A stretch of 6,799 nucleotides of DNA, taken from positions 1-6,799 of the forward strand of contig CAJYHD010000258.1 in the NCBI GenBank assembly GCA_913773715.1, read 5' to 3'. The notes beneath the pieces are model-generated. The model made no database searches, was not told the origin of the DNA, and was given only the letters and a program-made list of their open reading frames with translations. Source of the stretch: an uncultured Sphingobium sp. GTDB lineage: Bacteria; Pseudomonadota; Alphaproteobacteria; Sphingomonadales; Sphingomonadaceae. This document shows positions 1 to 6,799 of this stretch, one piece after another. The position numbers and the translations under genes are program-made. Within the stretch, counting starts at the first letter, position 1. Every line of letters starts with the position of its first letter.

Positions 1-168
1 GCAATAGTCGAGCCGGTCGAAATAGGGCAGCGCCTGAAGATAGGTCTTGTATTCGATCAGCTTTTCGGTGCCGCGATGCAACAGGCCAACATGCGGGTCG
101 CAGCGCTCGACGATTTCACCGTCCAGCTCCATGACGAGGCGCAGAACGCCGTGCGCCGCCGGGTGCTG
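1..168 (-). pseudogene. nuoD: Inverted fragment of the nuoD 5' region (NuoD residues Gln-His-Pro to Asp-Tyr-Cys)
   Basis: Read on the minus strand from 168 down to 1, this is an unbroken 56-codon piece of NuoD. It starts QHPAAHG (168-148), runs through [15 protein letters not shown] and ends FDRLDYC at base 1. The QHPAAHG motif is a hallmark of the NuoD/49-kDa subunit and contains two conserved histidines (165-163 and 153-151) near the quinone site. The + strand nuoD copy lacks this motif. The residues from LDGEIV onward (126-1) duplicate those encoded on the + strand at 166-291, with one synonymous difference (GTT against GTC for Val). Upstream of 168 on the minus strand the match to NuoD stops: the Gly-Pro that precedes Gln-His in the family is absent. 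The fragment has no start codon and is read as the reversed half of a fold-back, not as an expressed gene. Confidence 0.9.
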
Positions 169-291
169 GACGGTGAAATCGTCGAGCGCTGCGACCCGCA
201 TGTCGGCCTGTTGCATCGCGGCACCGAAAAGCTGATCGAATACAAGACCTATCTTCAGGCGCTGCCCTATTTCGACCGGCTCGACTATTGC
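1..291. repeat. 127-bp inverted repeat with 37-bp spacer (fold-back palindrome)
   Basis: Bases 1-127 are the reverse complement of 165-291, pairing position n with 292-n. I compared the arms base by base and found a single mismatch, 88 (a) against 204 (c). Pairing breaks down at 128/164 and the 37-base spacer 128-164 is not self-complementary overall. Both arms are nuoD coding sequence: the right arm is in sense and continues into the rest of the gene, while the left arm is antisense. The left arm is still paired at base 1, so its true length may exceed what is visible. Nothing here resembles transposon ends, a recombinase site or a terminator; the repeat is simply part of nuoD copied in reverse. 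The most likely cause is a fold-back chimera from amplification, sequencing or assembly. A real inverted duplication cannot be excluded from the sequence alone. Confidence 0.97.
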
Positions 292-1260
292 TCGCCGCTC
301 GGCATGGAGCATAGCTATGTGCTGGCGGTCGAAAAGCTGCTGAATCTCGAAGTCCCGCTGCGCGCGCAATATCTGCGCGTGTTCTTCGCGGAACTGACCC
401 GCATCTGCAATCACATGCTGAACCTCGGCTCGCATGTCATGGACGTGGGTGCGATGACGCCCAACCTGTGGCTGTTCGAGATCCGCGAGGATTGCCTCAA
501 CTTCTTCGAGCGGGCCTCGGGTGCCCGCATGCATTCGGCCTATTTCCGTCCCGGCGGCGTGCATCAGGATGTGCCGCTCAAGCTGCTGACCGACATCGCC
601 GATTGGCTCGACACGCGCCTGCCGCGTCTGTTCGAAGACGCGATGAGCCTGGTGGTCGACAATCGCATCTTTAAGCAACGCAACGTCGACATCGCCGTCG
701 TGTCCAAGGAAGACGCACTCAAGTGGGGCTTCTCCGGCCCGATGATCCGCGGTTCCGGAATTCCCTGGGACATTCGAAAGGCGCAGCCTTACGACGTCTA
801 TGACCGCATGGAGTTCGACGTTCCAGTCGGCACCAATTATGACTGCTATGACCGCTTCATGGTCCGCGTCGAGGAAGTGCGTCAGTCCGCGCGGATCATG
901 AAGCAATGCCTCAATGAAATGCCTGAAGGGCCGATCGCCAGCTTCGACCGCAAGGTGGTACCGCCCAAGCGCGGGGAGATGAAGCGCTCGATGGAAGCGC
1001 TCATTCACCACTTCAAGCTTTATACCGAGGGCTTTCATGTGCCCGCCGGCGAAGTCTATGTGGCGACGGAAAGCCCCAAGGGCGAATTTGGCGTCTATCT
1101 GGTGAGTGACGGCACCAACAAACCCTATCGCTGCAAGATCCGCCCGACCGCCTTCTCGCACCTTCAGGCGATGGACTTCATGATGAAGGGCCACATGCTG
1201 GCCGATACGACCGCTGTCCTCGGCGCCATGGACATCGTGTTTGGAGAATGTGACCGCTAA
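166..1260 (+). CDS. nuoD: NADH-quinone oxidoreductase subunit D (49-kDa/Nqo4), 5' end missing
   Basis: NuoD is the peripheral-arm subunit that, with NuoB, lines the quinone-reduction site of complex I; it descends from the large subunit of [NiFe] hydrogenases but has no NiFe ligands. Genuine NuoD sequence begins at [12 protein letters not shown] (codon 166-168) and runs 364 residues to the family-typical end FGECDR. Visible signatures are [10 protein letters not shown], the [12 protein letters not shown] segment with the conserved quinone-site tyrosine (codon 286-288), [44 protein letters not shown] and [19 protein letters not shown]. Full-length homologues have roughly 400 residues, so about 40 are missing, including GPQHPAAHG. 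An ATG at 76 is in frame, but its first 30 residues (MQQANMRV...) are the translated antisense of the inverted fragment and not NuoD; codon 166 is therefore the start of supported sequence, not an initiation site. The stop at 1258-1260 overlaps the nuoE ATG by one base. Identity is certain; the 5' structure is not trustworthy. Confidence 0.95.
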   Translation: MDGEIVERCDPHVGLLHRGTEKLIEYKTYLQALPYFDRLDYCSPLGMEHSYVLAVEKLLNLEVPLRAQYLRVFFAELTRICNHMLNLGSHVMDVGAMTPNLWLFEIREDCLNFFERASGARMHSAYFRPGGVHQDVPLKLLTDIADWLDTRLPRLFEDAMSLVVDNRIFKQRNVDIAVVSKEDALKWGFSGPMIRGSGIPWDIRKAQPYDVYDRMEFDVPVGTNYDCYDRFMVRVEEVRQSARIMKQCLNEMPEGPIASFDRKVVPPKRGEMKRSMEALIHHFKLYTEGFHVPAGEVYVATESPKGEFGVYLVSDGTNKPYRCKIRPTAFSHLQAMDFMMKGHMLADTTAVLGAMDIVFGECDR

Positions 1261-1943
1261 TGGCTGACGCAGTTCATATCCCGGACGAGGCCGAGACCCG
1301 TGCGCGCTGGGGCGCGTTCGAGTGGACCGCCGAAAATGCCGAGCAGGCGAAGAAGGTCGTCGCCCGTTACCCCGCTGGTCGCCAGCAGTCCGCCGTGATG
1401 CCGTTGCTCGACCTTGCCCAGCGGCAGGTCGGTGCCGAAACACAGACGCAGGGCTGGTTGCCCGTGCCGGTCATGGAATATATCGGCCGTCAACTCGATA
1501 TGCCCTACATGCGCGTCTATGAAGTCGCGACCTTCTACACCATGTACAATCTCGCTCCGGTGGGCCGCTATCATGTGCAGGTCTGCGGCACGACGCCCTG
1601 CATGTTGCGCGGGTCGGACGATGTGCTCGCCGCCTGCAAGAACAAGGGTCTGGTCAAGGGTTCGACGACGCCGGATGGTCTTTTCACCCTGACTGAAGTC
1701 GAGTGTCTCGGAGCGTGCGCCAATGCGCCGATGGTCCAGATCAACGACGACAATTATGAAGACCTGACCTACGACAGCATGGGTGCGATCCTGGACGATC
1801 TGGCCGCCGGCAAGCAGCCCAAGATCGGTCCGCAGATCGATCGCCAGACCAGTTGCCCCGAAGGCGGTCCGACCAGCCTCACCGCCATGGTCGGCGAGAA
1901 CCACGACTACCGCAACGAATGGAATGAGGGAGCGGCGGCATGA
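1260..1943 (+). CDS. nuoE: NADH-quinone oxidoreductase subunit E (24-kDa/Nqo2)
   Basis: This 227-residue protein is the thioredoxin-fold [2Fe-2S] subunit of the NADH dehydrogenase module, sitting beside NuoF in the cytoplasmic arm and holding cluster N1a close to FMN. An N-terminal helical region (roughly 1-90, with [16 protein letters not shown] and [11 protein letters not shown]) precedes the thioredoxin-like domain. The four cluster ligands are visible as C109 and C114 (VCGTTPC) and C149 and C153 (ECLGAC), the expected CX4C plus CX3C pattern. The tail beyond about residue 180 is an extension common in alphaproteobacterial NuoE and absent from the shorter E. coli protein. The start is ATG 1260, in a TAATG overlap with the nuoD stop. 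A GGAG at 1243-1246 is the only Shine-Dalgarno candidate and sits rather far away (13 bases), so translation probably depends on coupling to nuoD. Nothing is unusual or broken in the gene. Confidence 0.97.
   Translation: MADAVHIPDEAETRARWGAFEWTAENAEQAKKVVARYPAGRQQSAVMPLLDLAQRQVGAETQTQGWLPVPVMEYIGRQLDMPYMRVYEVATFYTMYNLAPVGRYHVQVCGTTPCMLRGSDDVLAACKNKGLVKGSTTPDGLFTLTEVECLGACANAPMVQINDDNYEDLTYDSMGAILDDLAAGKQPKIGPQIDRQTSCPEGGPTSLTAMVGENHDYRNEWNEGAAA
1926..1932 (+). promoter_or_regulatory. Ribosome binding site for nuoF
   Basis: The purine-rich gagggag lies 7 bases before the ATG at 1940, inside the last codons of nuoE. It supports 1940 as the nuoF start in an ATGA overlap with the nuoE stop. Confidence 0.7.
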
Positions 1944-3256
1944 GCGACGTGATTGCGCCTCTCAGCGACAAGGATCGCATCTTCACCAACGTCTATGGCT
2001 TCCAGGATTGGGGCATCGACGCAGCGATGAAGCGCGGCGACTGGGACAACACCAAGGCGCTGCTGGAAATCGGCCAGGATACGATCATCGATCGCATCAA
2101 GGCGTCGGGCCTGCGCGGGCGTGGTGGTGCCGGCTTCCCGACAGGCATGAAGTGGAGCTTCATGCCCAAGGAAAGCAAGGACGGTCGCCCGAGCTTCCTC
2201 GTCATTAACGCCGACGAATCCGAACCGGGCTCCTGCAAGGATCGCGAGATCATCCGCCACGATCCGCACAAACTGATCGAAGGCGCGCTCGTCGCAGGCT
2301 TCGCGATGCGCGCCCGCGCGGCGTATATCTATATTCGCGGCGAGTTCATCTACGAAGCGAAGGTTCTCTTCGCTGCCGTCGAGCAAGCCTATGGAAAAGG
2401 TTTCCTCGGCAAAAATGCTTGCGGGTCGGGCTACGACTTCGATGTTTTCGTCCATCGCGGTGCTGGCGCCTACATCTGCGGTGAGGAAACCGCGCAGATA
2501 GAAAGCCTTGAAGGCAAAAAGGGTCAACCGCGTCTCAAGCCGCCTTTCCCTGCGGGTGCGGGCCTTTATGGCTGCCCAACGACGGTCAACAATGTCGAAT
2601 CCATCGCCGTCGCGCCGACCATTCTGCGACGCTCGCCCGAATGGTTCGCCAGCTTTGGTCGTGAGAACAACAAGGGCACCAAGCTCTTCCAGATCAGCGG
2701 CCATGTGAACAGGCCATGCGTCGTGGAAGAAAGCATGGGCATCAGCTTCCGCGAACTGATCGATCGTCATTGCGGCGGTATCCGCGGCGGTTGGGACAAT
2801 CTGCTCGCCGTCATCCCCGGCGGTTCGTCGGTTCCGCTAGTCCCTGCTCGCGAGATCATGGAGGCACCGATGGACTTCGACGGCCTCAAGGCCGTGGGAT
2901 CTGGTCTTGGCACCGCCGCCGTCATCGTCATGGATAAGTCCACCGACATCGTCCGCGCCATCAGTCGCTTGAGCTACTTCTACAAGCATGAAAGCTGCGG
3001 ACAGTGTACGCCGTGCCGCGAAGGCACGGGCTGGATGTGGCGCGTGATGGAGCGGCTGCGTTCGGGCGACGCCGACATCGGCGAGATCGACATGCTTCAG
3101 CAGGTCACCAAGCAGGTCGAAGGCCACACCATCTGCGCGCTCGGTGACGCGGCGGCCTGGCCGATCCAGGGCCTCATCAAGCATTTCCGTCCGGAAATCG
3201 AGCGCCGGATCAACGAAAACAAGGGTAGCGCCCCCGTCATGGAGGCAGCGGAGTAA
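1940..3256 (+). CDS. nuoF: NADH-quinone oxidoreductase subunit F (51-kDa/Nqo1), NADH- and FMN-binding
   Basis: NuoF is where electrons enter complex I: it binds NADH, reduces FMN and passes electrons to the [4Fe-4S] cluster N3. The 438-residue length is normal for alphaproteobacteria. The glycine-rich flavin/nucleotide loop [13 protein letters not shown] is at 57-69, followed by [14 protein letters not shown] (90-103), a second glycine/acidic motif [10 protein letters not shown] (174-183) and the loop [13 protein letters not shown] (192-204). The N3 ligands are C353, C356, C359 (SCGQCTPC) and C399 (HTICALGD), spaced CX2CX2CX39C as in the family. One oddity: residue 186 is Gln ([12 protein letters not shown]), where the family nearly always has a hydrophobic residue (ETAL). 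The codons there, CAG then ATA, look unlike the local style. The start is ATG 1940, overlapping the nuoE stop as ATGA with a good Shine-Dalgarno; the next gene, nuoG, begins 2 bases after the stop. Partner subunits are NuoE and NuoG on either side. Confidence 0.98.
   Translation: MSDVIAPLSDKDRIFTNVYGFQDWGIDAAMKRGDWDNTKALLEIGQDTIIDRIKASGLRGRGGAGFPTGMKWSFMPKESKDGRPSFLVINADESEPGSCKDREIIRHDPHKLIEGALVAGFAMRARAAYIYIRGEFIYEAKVLFAAVEQAYGKGFLGKNACGSGYDFDVFVHRGAGAYICGEETAQIESLEGKKGQPRLKPPFPAGAGLYGCPTTVNNVESIAVAPTILRRSPEWFASFGRENNKGTKLFQISGHVNRPCVVEESMGISFRELIDRHCGGIRGGWDNLLAVIPGGSSVPLVPAREIMEAPMDFDGLKAVGSGLGTAAVIVMDKSTDIVRAISRLSYFYKHESCGQCTPCREGTGWMWRVMERLRSGDADIGEIDMLQQVTKQVEGHTICALGDAAAWPIQGLIKHFRPEIERRINENKGSAPVMEAAE
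3249..3253 (+). promoter_or_regulatory. Ribosome binding site for nuoG
   Basis: A cggag-type purine stretch 5 bases before the ATG at 3259 overlaps the nuoF stop region; a stronger ggagg at 3241-3245 is 13 bases away. Either could serve. This is the only nuo junction in the window where the coding regions do not overlap. Confidence 0.5.
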
Positions 3257-3258
3257 TC

Positions 3259-5265
3259 ATGCCGAAGGTCAAAGTTGACGGCGTAGAACTCGAAGTCCCG
3301 GCGGGCGCGACAGTCCTCCAGGCGTGCGAGATGGCGGGCAAGGAAATCCCGCGCTTCTGCTATCATGAGCGTCTGTCGATCGCGGGCAATTGCCGCATGT
3401 GCCTGGTCGAGGTAAAGCCTGGACCGCCCAAGCCGCAGGCAAGCTGCGCGCTGCCCGCCGCCGACAATCAGGAAATCTTCACCCAGACCGAAATGGTCAA
3501 GAAGGCGCGCGAAGGCGTGATGGAGTTCCTGCTCATCAACCATCCGCTCGATTGCCCGATCTGCGATCAGGGCGGCGAGTGCGATCTTCAGGATCAGTCC
3601 GTGGCCTATGGCCGGGGCGGCAGCCGCTATGACGAAAACAAGCGCGCCGTTACCGAGAAATATATGGGTCCCATCGTCAAGACGGTGATGACCCGTTGCA
3701 TCCAGTGCACCCGCTGCGTGCGCTTTGCCGAGGAAGTCGCGGGTGTGCCGGAAATCGGTGCGATCTATCGCGGCGAAAATATGCAGATCACCACCTATCT
3801 CGAACATGCCGCCAAGAGCGAGCTGTCGGGCAATGTGGTCGATCTTTGCCCCGTCGGCGCGCTGACGTCGAAGCCGTACGCCTTCGAAGCGCGGCCTTGG
3901 GAACTCAAGAAAACCCACGCCATCGACGTAATGGACGCGGTCGGCACCAACATTCGCCTCGACAGCCGCGGCCGTCAGGTGCTGCGCGCCGTGCCGCGCA
4001 TCAACGATGACGTGAACGAGGAATGGGCATCGGACAAGACCCGGCACAATGTCGACGGCCTCGTCCGCAAGCGTCTCGACAAGCCCTTCGTGCGCAAGGA
4101 CGGCAAGCTTGTTCCCGCGACTTGGAACGAAGCCTTCGCCGCCATCGCGGCCGTCCAGCATGGCGGCAGCGTCGCGGCGATTGCGGGCGACCTGCTCGAT
4201 TGCGAGACAATGTTCGCAGGCAAGCTGCTGGTCGAAAGACTTGGTGGTACGATGCTGGAAGGACGCCAGACCGGCCTCTCCTATGACGTATCAAGCCTGT
4301 CGGCGGTCAACTTCAATACGACGCTGAACGGCATCGAGACGGCGGATGTAATCCTGCTCGTCGGCACCAACCTGCGCTGGGAAGCGCCGCTGGTGAACAC
4401 GCGCATCCGCAAGGCGATCAAAAAGGGCGCGAAGGTCTTTGCGATCGGTCCCGAATACGACCTCACTTACAAGGTCGAGTGGCTGGGCAACGACGCATCG
4501 CTGCTGGCGAAGCTGCCGCAAGCCGTGCTGGACGCCTTCGGTGGCGCAGCCCGCCCCGCGATGATCGTCGGCGGTGGTGTGCTGGCGAAGGACGGCGCGC
4601 ACGGCGACACGCTGGCGCTGGTGGAGACGCTTGGCCTGATCAAGGATGGCTGGAACGGCTACAACGTTCTGCATTTCGCCGCTGCTCGCATGGGTGGACT
4701 GATGCTTGGTTATGCGACGCAGGGCGGCATCAAGGCGGTGGCAGACGCCGCGCCCAAGCTGCTCTTCTCGCTCGGTGCGGACGAGGTCGATTATGCGGCC
4801 TTCCCCAACAGCTTCAAGGTCTATGTCGGCCATCATGGCGACAAGGGCGCGCATGCGGCGGACGTGATCCTTCCGGGTGCAAGCTATGCCGAAAAGCCCG
4901 GTACCTACGTCAATCTCGAAGGTCGGGTGCAGCGCGGCGAAAAGGCCGTGTTCGCGCCGGGTGACGCCCGCGAGGACTGGTCGATCCTGCGCGCGCTTTC
5001 CGAAGTGCTGGGCACAACCCTGCCGTTCGACAGCCTCGAGGTTCTGCGCGTCGAAATGGCGAAGGCCGTTCCCGCGCTCGGCATCGAGGGACTTGCTGAT
5101 TATGGCTGGTCCGTCCCCTCGCTCGCTACAGGTGCGAGCGGTGAGCTTGGCTCGCCGATCAAGGACTTCTACCTCACCAACGCGATCTGCCGCGCCAGCC
5201 CGACCATGCAGCAATGCTCGGCTGAACTGATCCATGGGACTAGCTTCGCGGAGGCCGCAGAGTGA
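3259..5265 (+). CDS. nuoG: NADH-quinone oxidoreductase subunit G (75-kDa/Nqo3)
   Basis: NuoG is the largest peripheral-arm subunit and carries the middle of the Fe-S wire from NuoF to NuoI. The 668 residues match the alphaproteobacterial and mitochondrial size; E. coli NuoG is longer. The N-terminal ferredoxin-like domain has the N1b ligands C34, C45, C48 and C63 ([16 protein letters not shown]...SC). The next domain has the His-ligated N5 set H95, C99, C102 and C108 ([14 protein letters not shown]), then the N4 set C147, C150, C153 (RCIQCTRC) and C197 (DLCPVGAL). From about residue 215 a molybdopterin-oxidoreductase-like domain follows (for example [19 protein letters not shown]), which is not expected to bind molybdenum. 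The extra CX2CX3CX27C set that binds N7 in E. coli is absent, as expected for this lineage. The C-terminus ([18 protein letters not shown]) is typical. The ATG at 3259 gives the usual MPKVKVDG start, and the stop overlaps the nuoH GTG. Confidence 0.98.
   Translation: MPKVKVDGVELEVPAGATVLQACEMAGKEIPRFCYHERLSIAGNCRMCLVEVKPGPPKPQASCALPAADNQEIFTQTEMVKKAREGVMEFLLINHPLDCPICDQGGECDLQDQSVAYGRGGSRYDENKRAVTEKYMGPIVKTVMTRCIQCTRCVRFAEEVAGVPEIGAIYRGENMQITTYLEHAAKSELSGNVVDLCPVGALTSKPYAFEARPWELKKTHAIDVMDAVGTNIRLDSRGRQVLRAVPRINDDVNEEWASDKTRHNVDGLVRKRLDKPFVRKDGKLVPATWNEAFAAIAAVQHGGSVAAIAGDLLDCETMFAGKLLVERLGGTMLEGRQTGLSYDVSSLSAVNFNTTLNGIETADVILLVGTNLRWEAPLVNTRIRKAIKKGAKVFAIGPEYDLTYKVEWLGNDASLLAKLPQAVLDAFGGAARPAMIVGGGVLAKDGAHGDTLALVETLGLIKDGWNGYNVLHFAAARMGGLMLGYATQGGIKAVADAAPKLLFSLGADEVDYAAFPNSFKVYVGHHGDKGAHAADVILPGASYAEKPGTYVNLEGRVQRGEKAVFAPGDAREDWSILRALSEVLGTTLPFDSLEVLRVEMAKAVPALGIEGLADYGWSVPSLATGASGELGSPIKDFYLTNAICRASPTMQQCSAELIHGTSFAEAAE
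5250..5254 (+). promoter_or_regulatory. Ribosome binding site deciding the GTG start of nuoH
   Basis: A clear ggagg lies 7 bases before GTG 5262. No in-frame ATG near the N-terminus would keep the [14 protein letters not shown] segment, so this site supports the GTG as the real start. Confidence 0.75.
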
Positions 5266-6311
5266 CCGCTTTCTTCCAAGGTCTCGGCCTGCCGTTCGAG
5301 GGCGCGTGGCTGATCTCGACCATCATCGGCATCCTTCTGATCGCGCTGCCGGTCATGCTGGCCGTAGCGATGATCATCTATGCCGACCGTAAGATCTGGG
5401 CAGCAATGGCGCTGCGCCGTGGTCCCAACGTGGTCGGTCCGTTCGGGCTGCTGCAATCCTTCGCCGATGGTCTCAAGGTCTTCCTTCAGGAAACGATCAT
5501 TCCGTCGGCCGCCAACCGTGCGCTGTTTCTGATCGCGCCGATCATCACCTTCACGGTCGCGCTGATGGCATGGGCGGTGGTGCCGTTCCAGGTCGGTGTG
5601 GTCCTCGCCAACATCAATGTCGGCCTGCTCTACATTCTCGCGATCTCGTCACTCGGCGTTTATGGCGTCGTGCTGGCGGGCTGGGCATCCAACTCCAAAT
5701 ATCCCTTCTATTCGGCGATCCGCGCCAGCGCGCAGATGATCAGCTATGAAGTCTCCATCGGCTTCATTCTGATCTGCGTCGTCCTCTGGGCAGGCAGCTT
5801 CAACCTGACGCAGATCGTCGAGAGCCAGAAGGGCTATTACGGCTTCCTCAACGGCAACGGCTTCAACCCGCTGCTCTTCCCGATGGCGATCATGTTCCTG
5901 ATCAGCGCCATGGCGGAAACGGCGCGCGCACCCTTCGACTTGACCGAAGCGGAAAGCGAGCTGGTCGCGGGCTATCAGACCGAATATTCGTCGATGGCTT
6001 TCGCGCTCTACTGGCTTGGCGAATATGCCAACGTCATCCTGATGTGCGCCTTGAACGCCATCCTGTTCTGGGGCGGATATCTGCCGCCGTTCGACTGGGC
6101 ACCGCTCTATTTCGTGCCTGGTATCCTATGGCTCTTCGCCAAGATCCTGTTCTTCTTCTTCGTCTTCTCCTGGGTGAAGGCGACGGTGCCCCGCTACCGC
6201 TATGACCAGTTGATGCGTCTTGGCTGGAAAATCTTCCTGCCGACTTCGCTCTTCTTCGTCTTCCTGGTTTCGGGCTTCCTCATGCTGACGCGCTATGGAG
6301 GCGCACAATGA
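5262..6311 (+). CDS. nuoH: NADH-quinone oxidoreductase subunit H (ND1/Nqo8)
   Basis: NuoH is the inner-membrane subunit that joins the peripheral arm to the membrane arm and forms the quinone tunnel with NuoB and NuoD. The 349 residues contain about eight hydrophobic segments, at roughly 16-40, 87-107, 115-139, 160-178, 203-220, 250-272, 283-305 and 325-345. Family motifs are [19 protein letters not shown] (41-59) on the first cytoplasmic loop and the acidic loop [28 protein letters not shown] (218-245, given here as [12 protein letters not shown] plus [16 protein letters not shown]), whose glutamates and aspartate are implicated in coupling quinone chemistry to proton transfer. In many homologues this loop reads AETNRAPFD; Ala replaces Asn here, probably a lineage variant. 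Translation starts at GTG 5262, overlapping the nuoG stop as GTGA with ggagg upstream. The end overlaps nuoI as ATGA. The gene is intact. Confidence 0.98.
   Translation: MTAFFQGLGLPFEGAWLISTIIGILLIALPVMLAVAMIIYADRKIWAAMALRRGPNVVGPFGLLQSFADGLKVFLQETIIPSAANRALFLIAPIITFTVALMAWAVVPFQVGVVLANINVGLLYILAISSLGVYGVVLAGWASNSKYPFYSAIRASAQMISYEVSIGFILICVVLWAGSFNLTQIVESQKGYYGFLNGNGFNPLLFPMAIMFLISAMAETARAPFDLTEAESELVAGYQTEYSSMAFALYWLGEYANVILMCALNAILFWGGYLPPFDWAPLYFVPGILWLFAKILFFFFVFSWVKATVPRYRYDQLMRLGWKIFLPTSLFFVFLVSGFLMLTRYGGAQ
6297..6301 (+). promoter_or_regulatory. Ribosome binding site for nuoI
   Basis: A ggagg 6 bases before ATG 6308, inside the last codons of nuoH, fits a strong Shine-Dalgarno and supports the 6308 start. 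Confidence 0.7.
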
Positions 6312-6793
6312 GCCTCGGCTACTACGTCAAATCCTTCACTCTTTGGGAGTTCGTGACGGCGCACTGGCTGACCTTGAAGTATTTCTTCAAGCCCAAGGCG
6401 ACGATCAACTATCCTTACGAAAAGAACCCGATCTCGCCTCGCTTCCGCGGCGAACATGCGCTGCGCCGCTATCCCAATGGCGAGGAACGCTGCATCGCGT
6501 GCAAGCTGTGCGAGGCCGTGTGCCCGGCGCAGGCGATCACGATCGAGGCCCAGCCGCGCGAGGACGGCAGCCGTCGCACCACGCGCTACGACATCGACAT
6601 GACCAAGTGCATCTATTGCGGCTTCTGCCAGGAAGCCTGCCCGGTCGATGCGATTGTCGAGGGCCCGAACTTCGAGTTCGCGACCGAAACCCGCGAGGAG
6701 CTCATGTACGACAAGGACCGCCTGCTGGCGAACGGCGACCGCTGGGAAGCCGAGATCGCCAAGCGGCTCGAACTGGATGCGCCCTATCGATGA
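6308..6793 (+). CDS. nuoI: NADH-quinone oxidoreductase subunit I (23-kDa/TYKY/Nqo9), 2x[4Fe-4S]
   Basis: NuoI is the ferredoxin-like subunit that carries clusters N6a and N6b and links NuoG to the terminal cluster N2 in NuoB. The 161 residues match the short alphaproteobacterial/mitochondrial form. An N-terminal amphipathic stretch (about 5-30, [20 protein letters not shown]) probably lies on the membrane surface beside NuoH. The two cluster motifs are C62, C65, C68 and C72 ([12 protein letters not shown]) and C101, C104, C107 and C111 ([12 protein letters not shown]). Each is CX2CX2CX3CP, with the last Cys of one motif serving the cluster of the other, as in bacterial ferredoxins. The C-terminal [17 protein letters not shown]...DAPYR is characteristic of the family. 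The start is ATG 6308 in an ATGA overlap with nuoH and the stop is in an ATGA overlap with nuoJ. The gene is intact and ordinary. Confidence 0.98.
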   Translation: MSLGYYVKSFTLWEFVTAHWLTLKYFFKPKATINYPYEKNPISPRFRGEHALRRYPNGEERCIACKLCEAVCPAQAITIEAQPREDGSRRTTRYDIDMTKCIYCGFCQEACPVDAIVEGPNFEFATETREELMYDKDRLLANGDRWEAEIAKRLELDAPYR

Positions 6794-6799
6794 TTGCCG
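6790..6799 (+). CDS. nuoJ: NADH-quinone oxidoreductase subunit J (ND6), first codons only
   Basis: ATG 6790 overlaps the nuoI stop as ATGA and opens a frame reading Met-Ile-Ala before the window ends. Gene order in alphaproteobacterial nuo operons puts nuoJ here, and MIA is a common NuoJ beginning in sphingomonads. Only ten bases are visible, so the identity rests on position and the coupled start, not on the protein sequence. The upstream Shine-Dalgarno is weak (gga at 6775-6777), suggesting translational coupling to nuoI. Confidence 0.6.

Noticed and set aside
47..245. Two 62-residue ORFs on opposite strands with nearly identical sequences (47-235 + and 57-245 -)
   Set aside because: They are the same antisense frame of nuoD read from each arm of the inverted repeat, so they are a by-product of the palindrome and not a gene pair.
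1..291. The palindrome as an invertible switch, recombinase site, transposon end or transcription attenuator
   Set aside because: Both arms are ordinary NuoD coding sequence with conserved residues. There is no recombinase gene, target-site duplication, U-tract or independent motif. The structure is fully explained by a reversed copy of nuoD.
1907..2770. Minus-strand open frame (287 codons) opposite nuoF
   Set aside because: It mirrors the nuoF coding region and has no family resemblance; likewise the 215-codon frame at 1257-1904 opposite nuoE.
3097..4161. Long minus-strand open frame (354 codons) opposite nuoF/nuoG
   Set aside because: It lies wholly antisense to well-supported genes. Its Arg/His/Ala/Asp-rich composition is what the reverse frame of GC-rich codons produces, and no domain is recognisable.
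4291..5235. Minus-strand open frame (314 codons) opposite nuoG
   Set aside because: It is an antisense shadow of nuoG, explained by scarcity of stop codons in the reverse frame of GC3-rich DNA. It has no ribosome binding site context or known motif.
3900..5265. Molybdopterin-oxidoreductase-like part of NuoG as a sign of a formate dehydrogenase or other Mo enzyme
   Set aside because: The domain is a normal part of NuoG, derived from Mo enzymes but without cofactor ligands, and the three N-terminal Fe-S domains plus operon context fix the identity as complex I.
6148..6266. TTC-rich runs near the 3' end of nuoH
   Set aside because: They encode Phe-rich transmembrane segments ([10 protein letters not shown] and SLFFVFLV). 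The repetition follows from Phe codon use and is not a distinct repeat element.

Overview
The window is a stretch of a respiratory complex I (NADH:ubiquinone oxidoreductase, nuo) operon. It reads left to right on the + strand: nuoD (5' end missing), nuoE, nuoF, nuoG, nuoH, nuoI and the first bases of nuoJ. The DNA is GC-rich with strong third-position GC bias. The proteins look alphaproteobacterial, most like sphingomonads (Sphingobium/Sphingomonas/Novosphingobium type). NuoE has a C-terminal tail of about 50 residues, NuoG lacks the extra N7 cluster ligands seen in E. coli, nuoD is a stand-alone gene (not a nuoCD fusion), and the genes are packed with no accessory ORFs between them. Family-level placement is a judgement from remembered sequence patterns; the genus is not resolved.

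Layout. Bases 1-291 form a large imperfect palindrome: a 127-base left arm (1-127), a 37-base spacer (128-164) and a 127-base right arm (165-291), with one mismatch between the arms (88/204). The right arm is genuine nuoD in the sense direction. The left arm plus spacer is the same 5' part of nuoD in the opposite direction, continuing slightly further upstream in the gene. From 166 to the right end everything is ordinary: nuoD to 1260, nuoE 1260-1943, nuoF 1940-3256, nuoG 3259-5265, nuoH 5262-6311, nuoI 6308-6793, nuoJ from 6790. Five of the six junctions overlap by 1-4 bases (TAATG, ATGA or GTGA) and the sixth has a 2-base gap. There is no intergenic stretch, promoter, terminator, RNA gene or mobile element in the window. 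The operon promoter must lie upstream of nuoA, outside the window.

How the genes work together. NuoE, NuoF and NuoG form the NADH-oxidising arm: NADH to FMN in NuoF, then the Fe-S chain N3, N1b, N4 and N5, with N1a in NuoE. NuoI carries N6a/N6b and passes electrons towards the quinone site formed by NuoD, NuoB and NuoH. NuoH anchors the peripheral arm to the membrane, where quinone reduction drives proton pumping by the other membrane subunits.

I do not see a new biological system here. The one striking signal is the palindrome at the left edge. It carries the marks of a fold-back template switch at a 4-base microhomology (gctg), most simply a chimeric read or contig-end artefact and less likely a real inverted duplication. 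It also means that the ATG-initiated ORF a gene finder would report for nuoD (start at 76) has about 30 false N-terminal residues.
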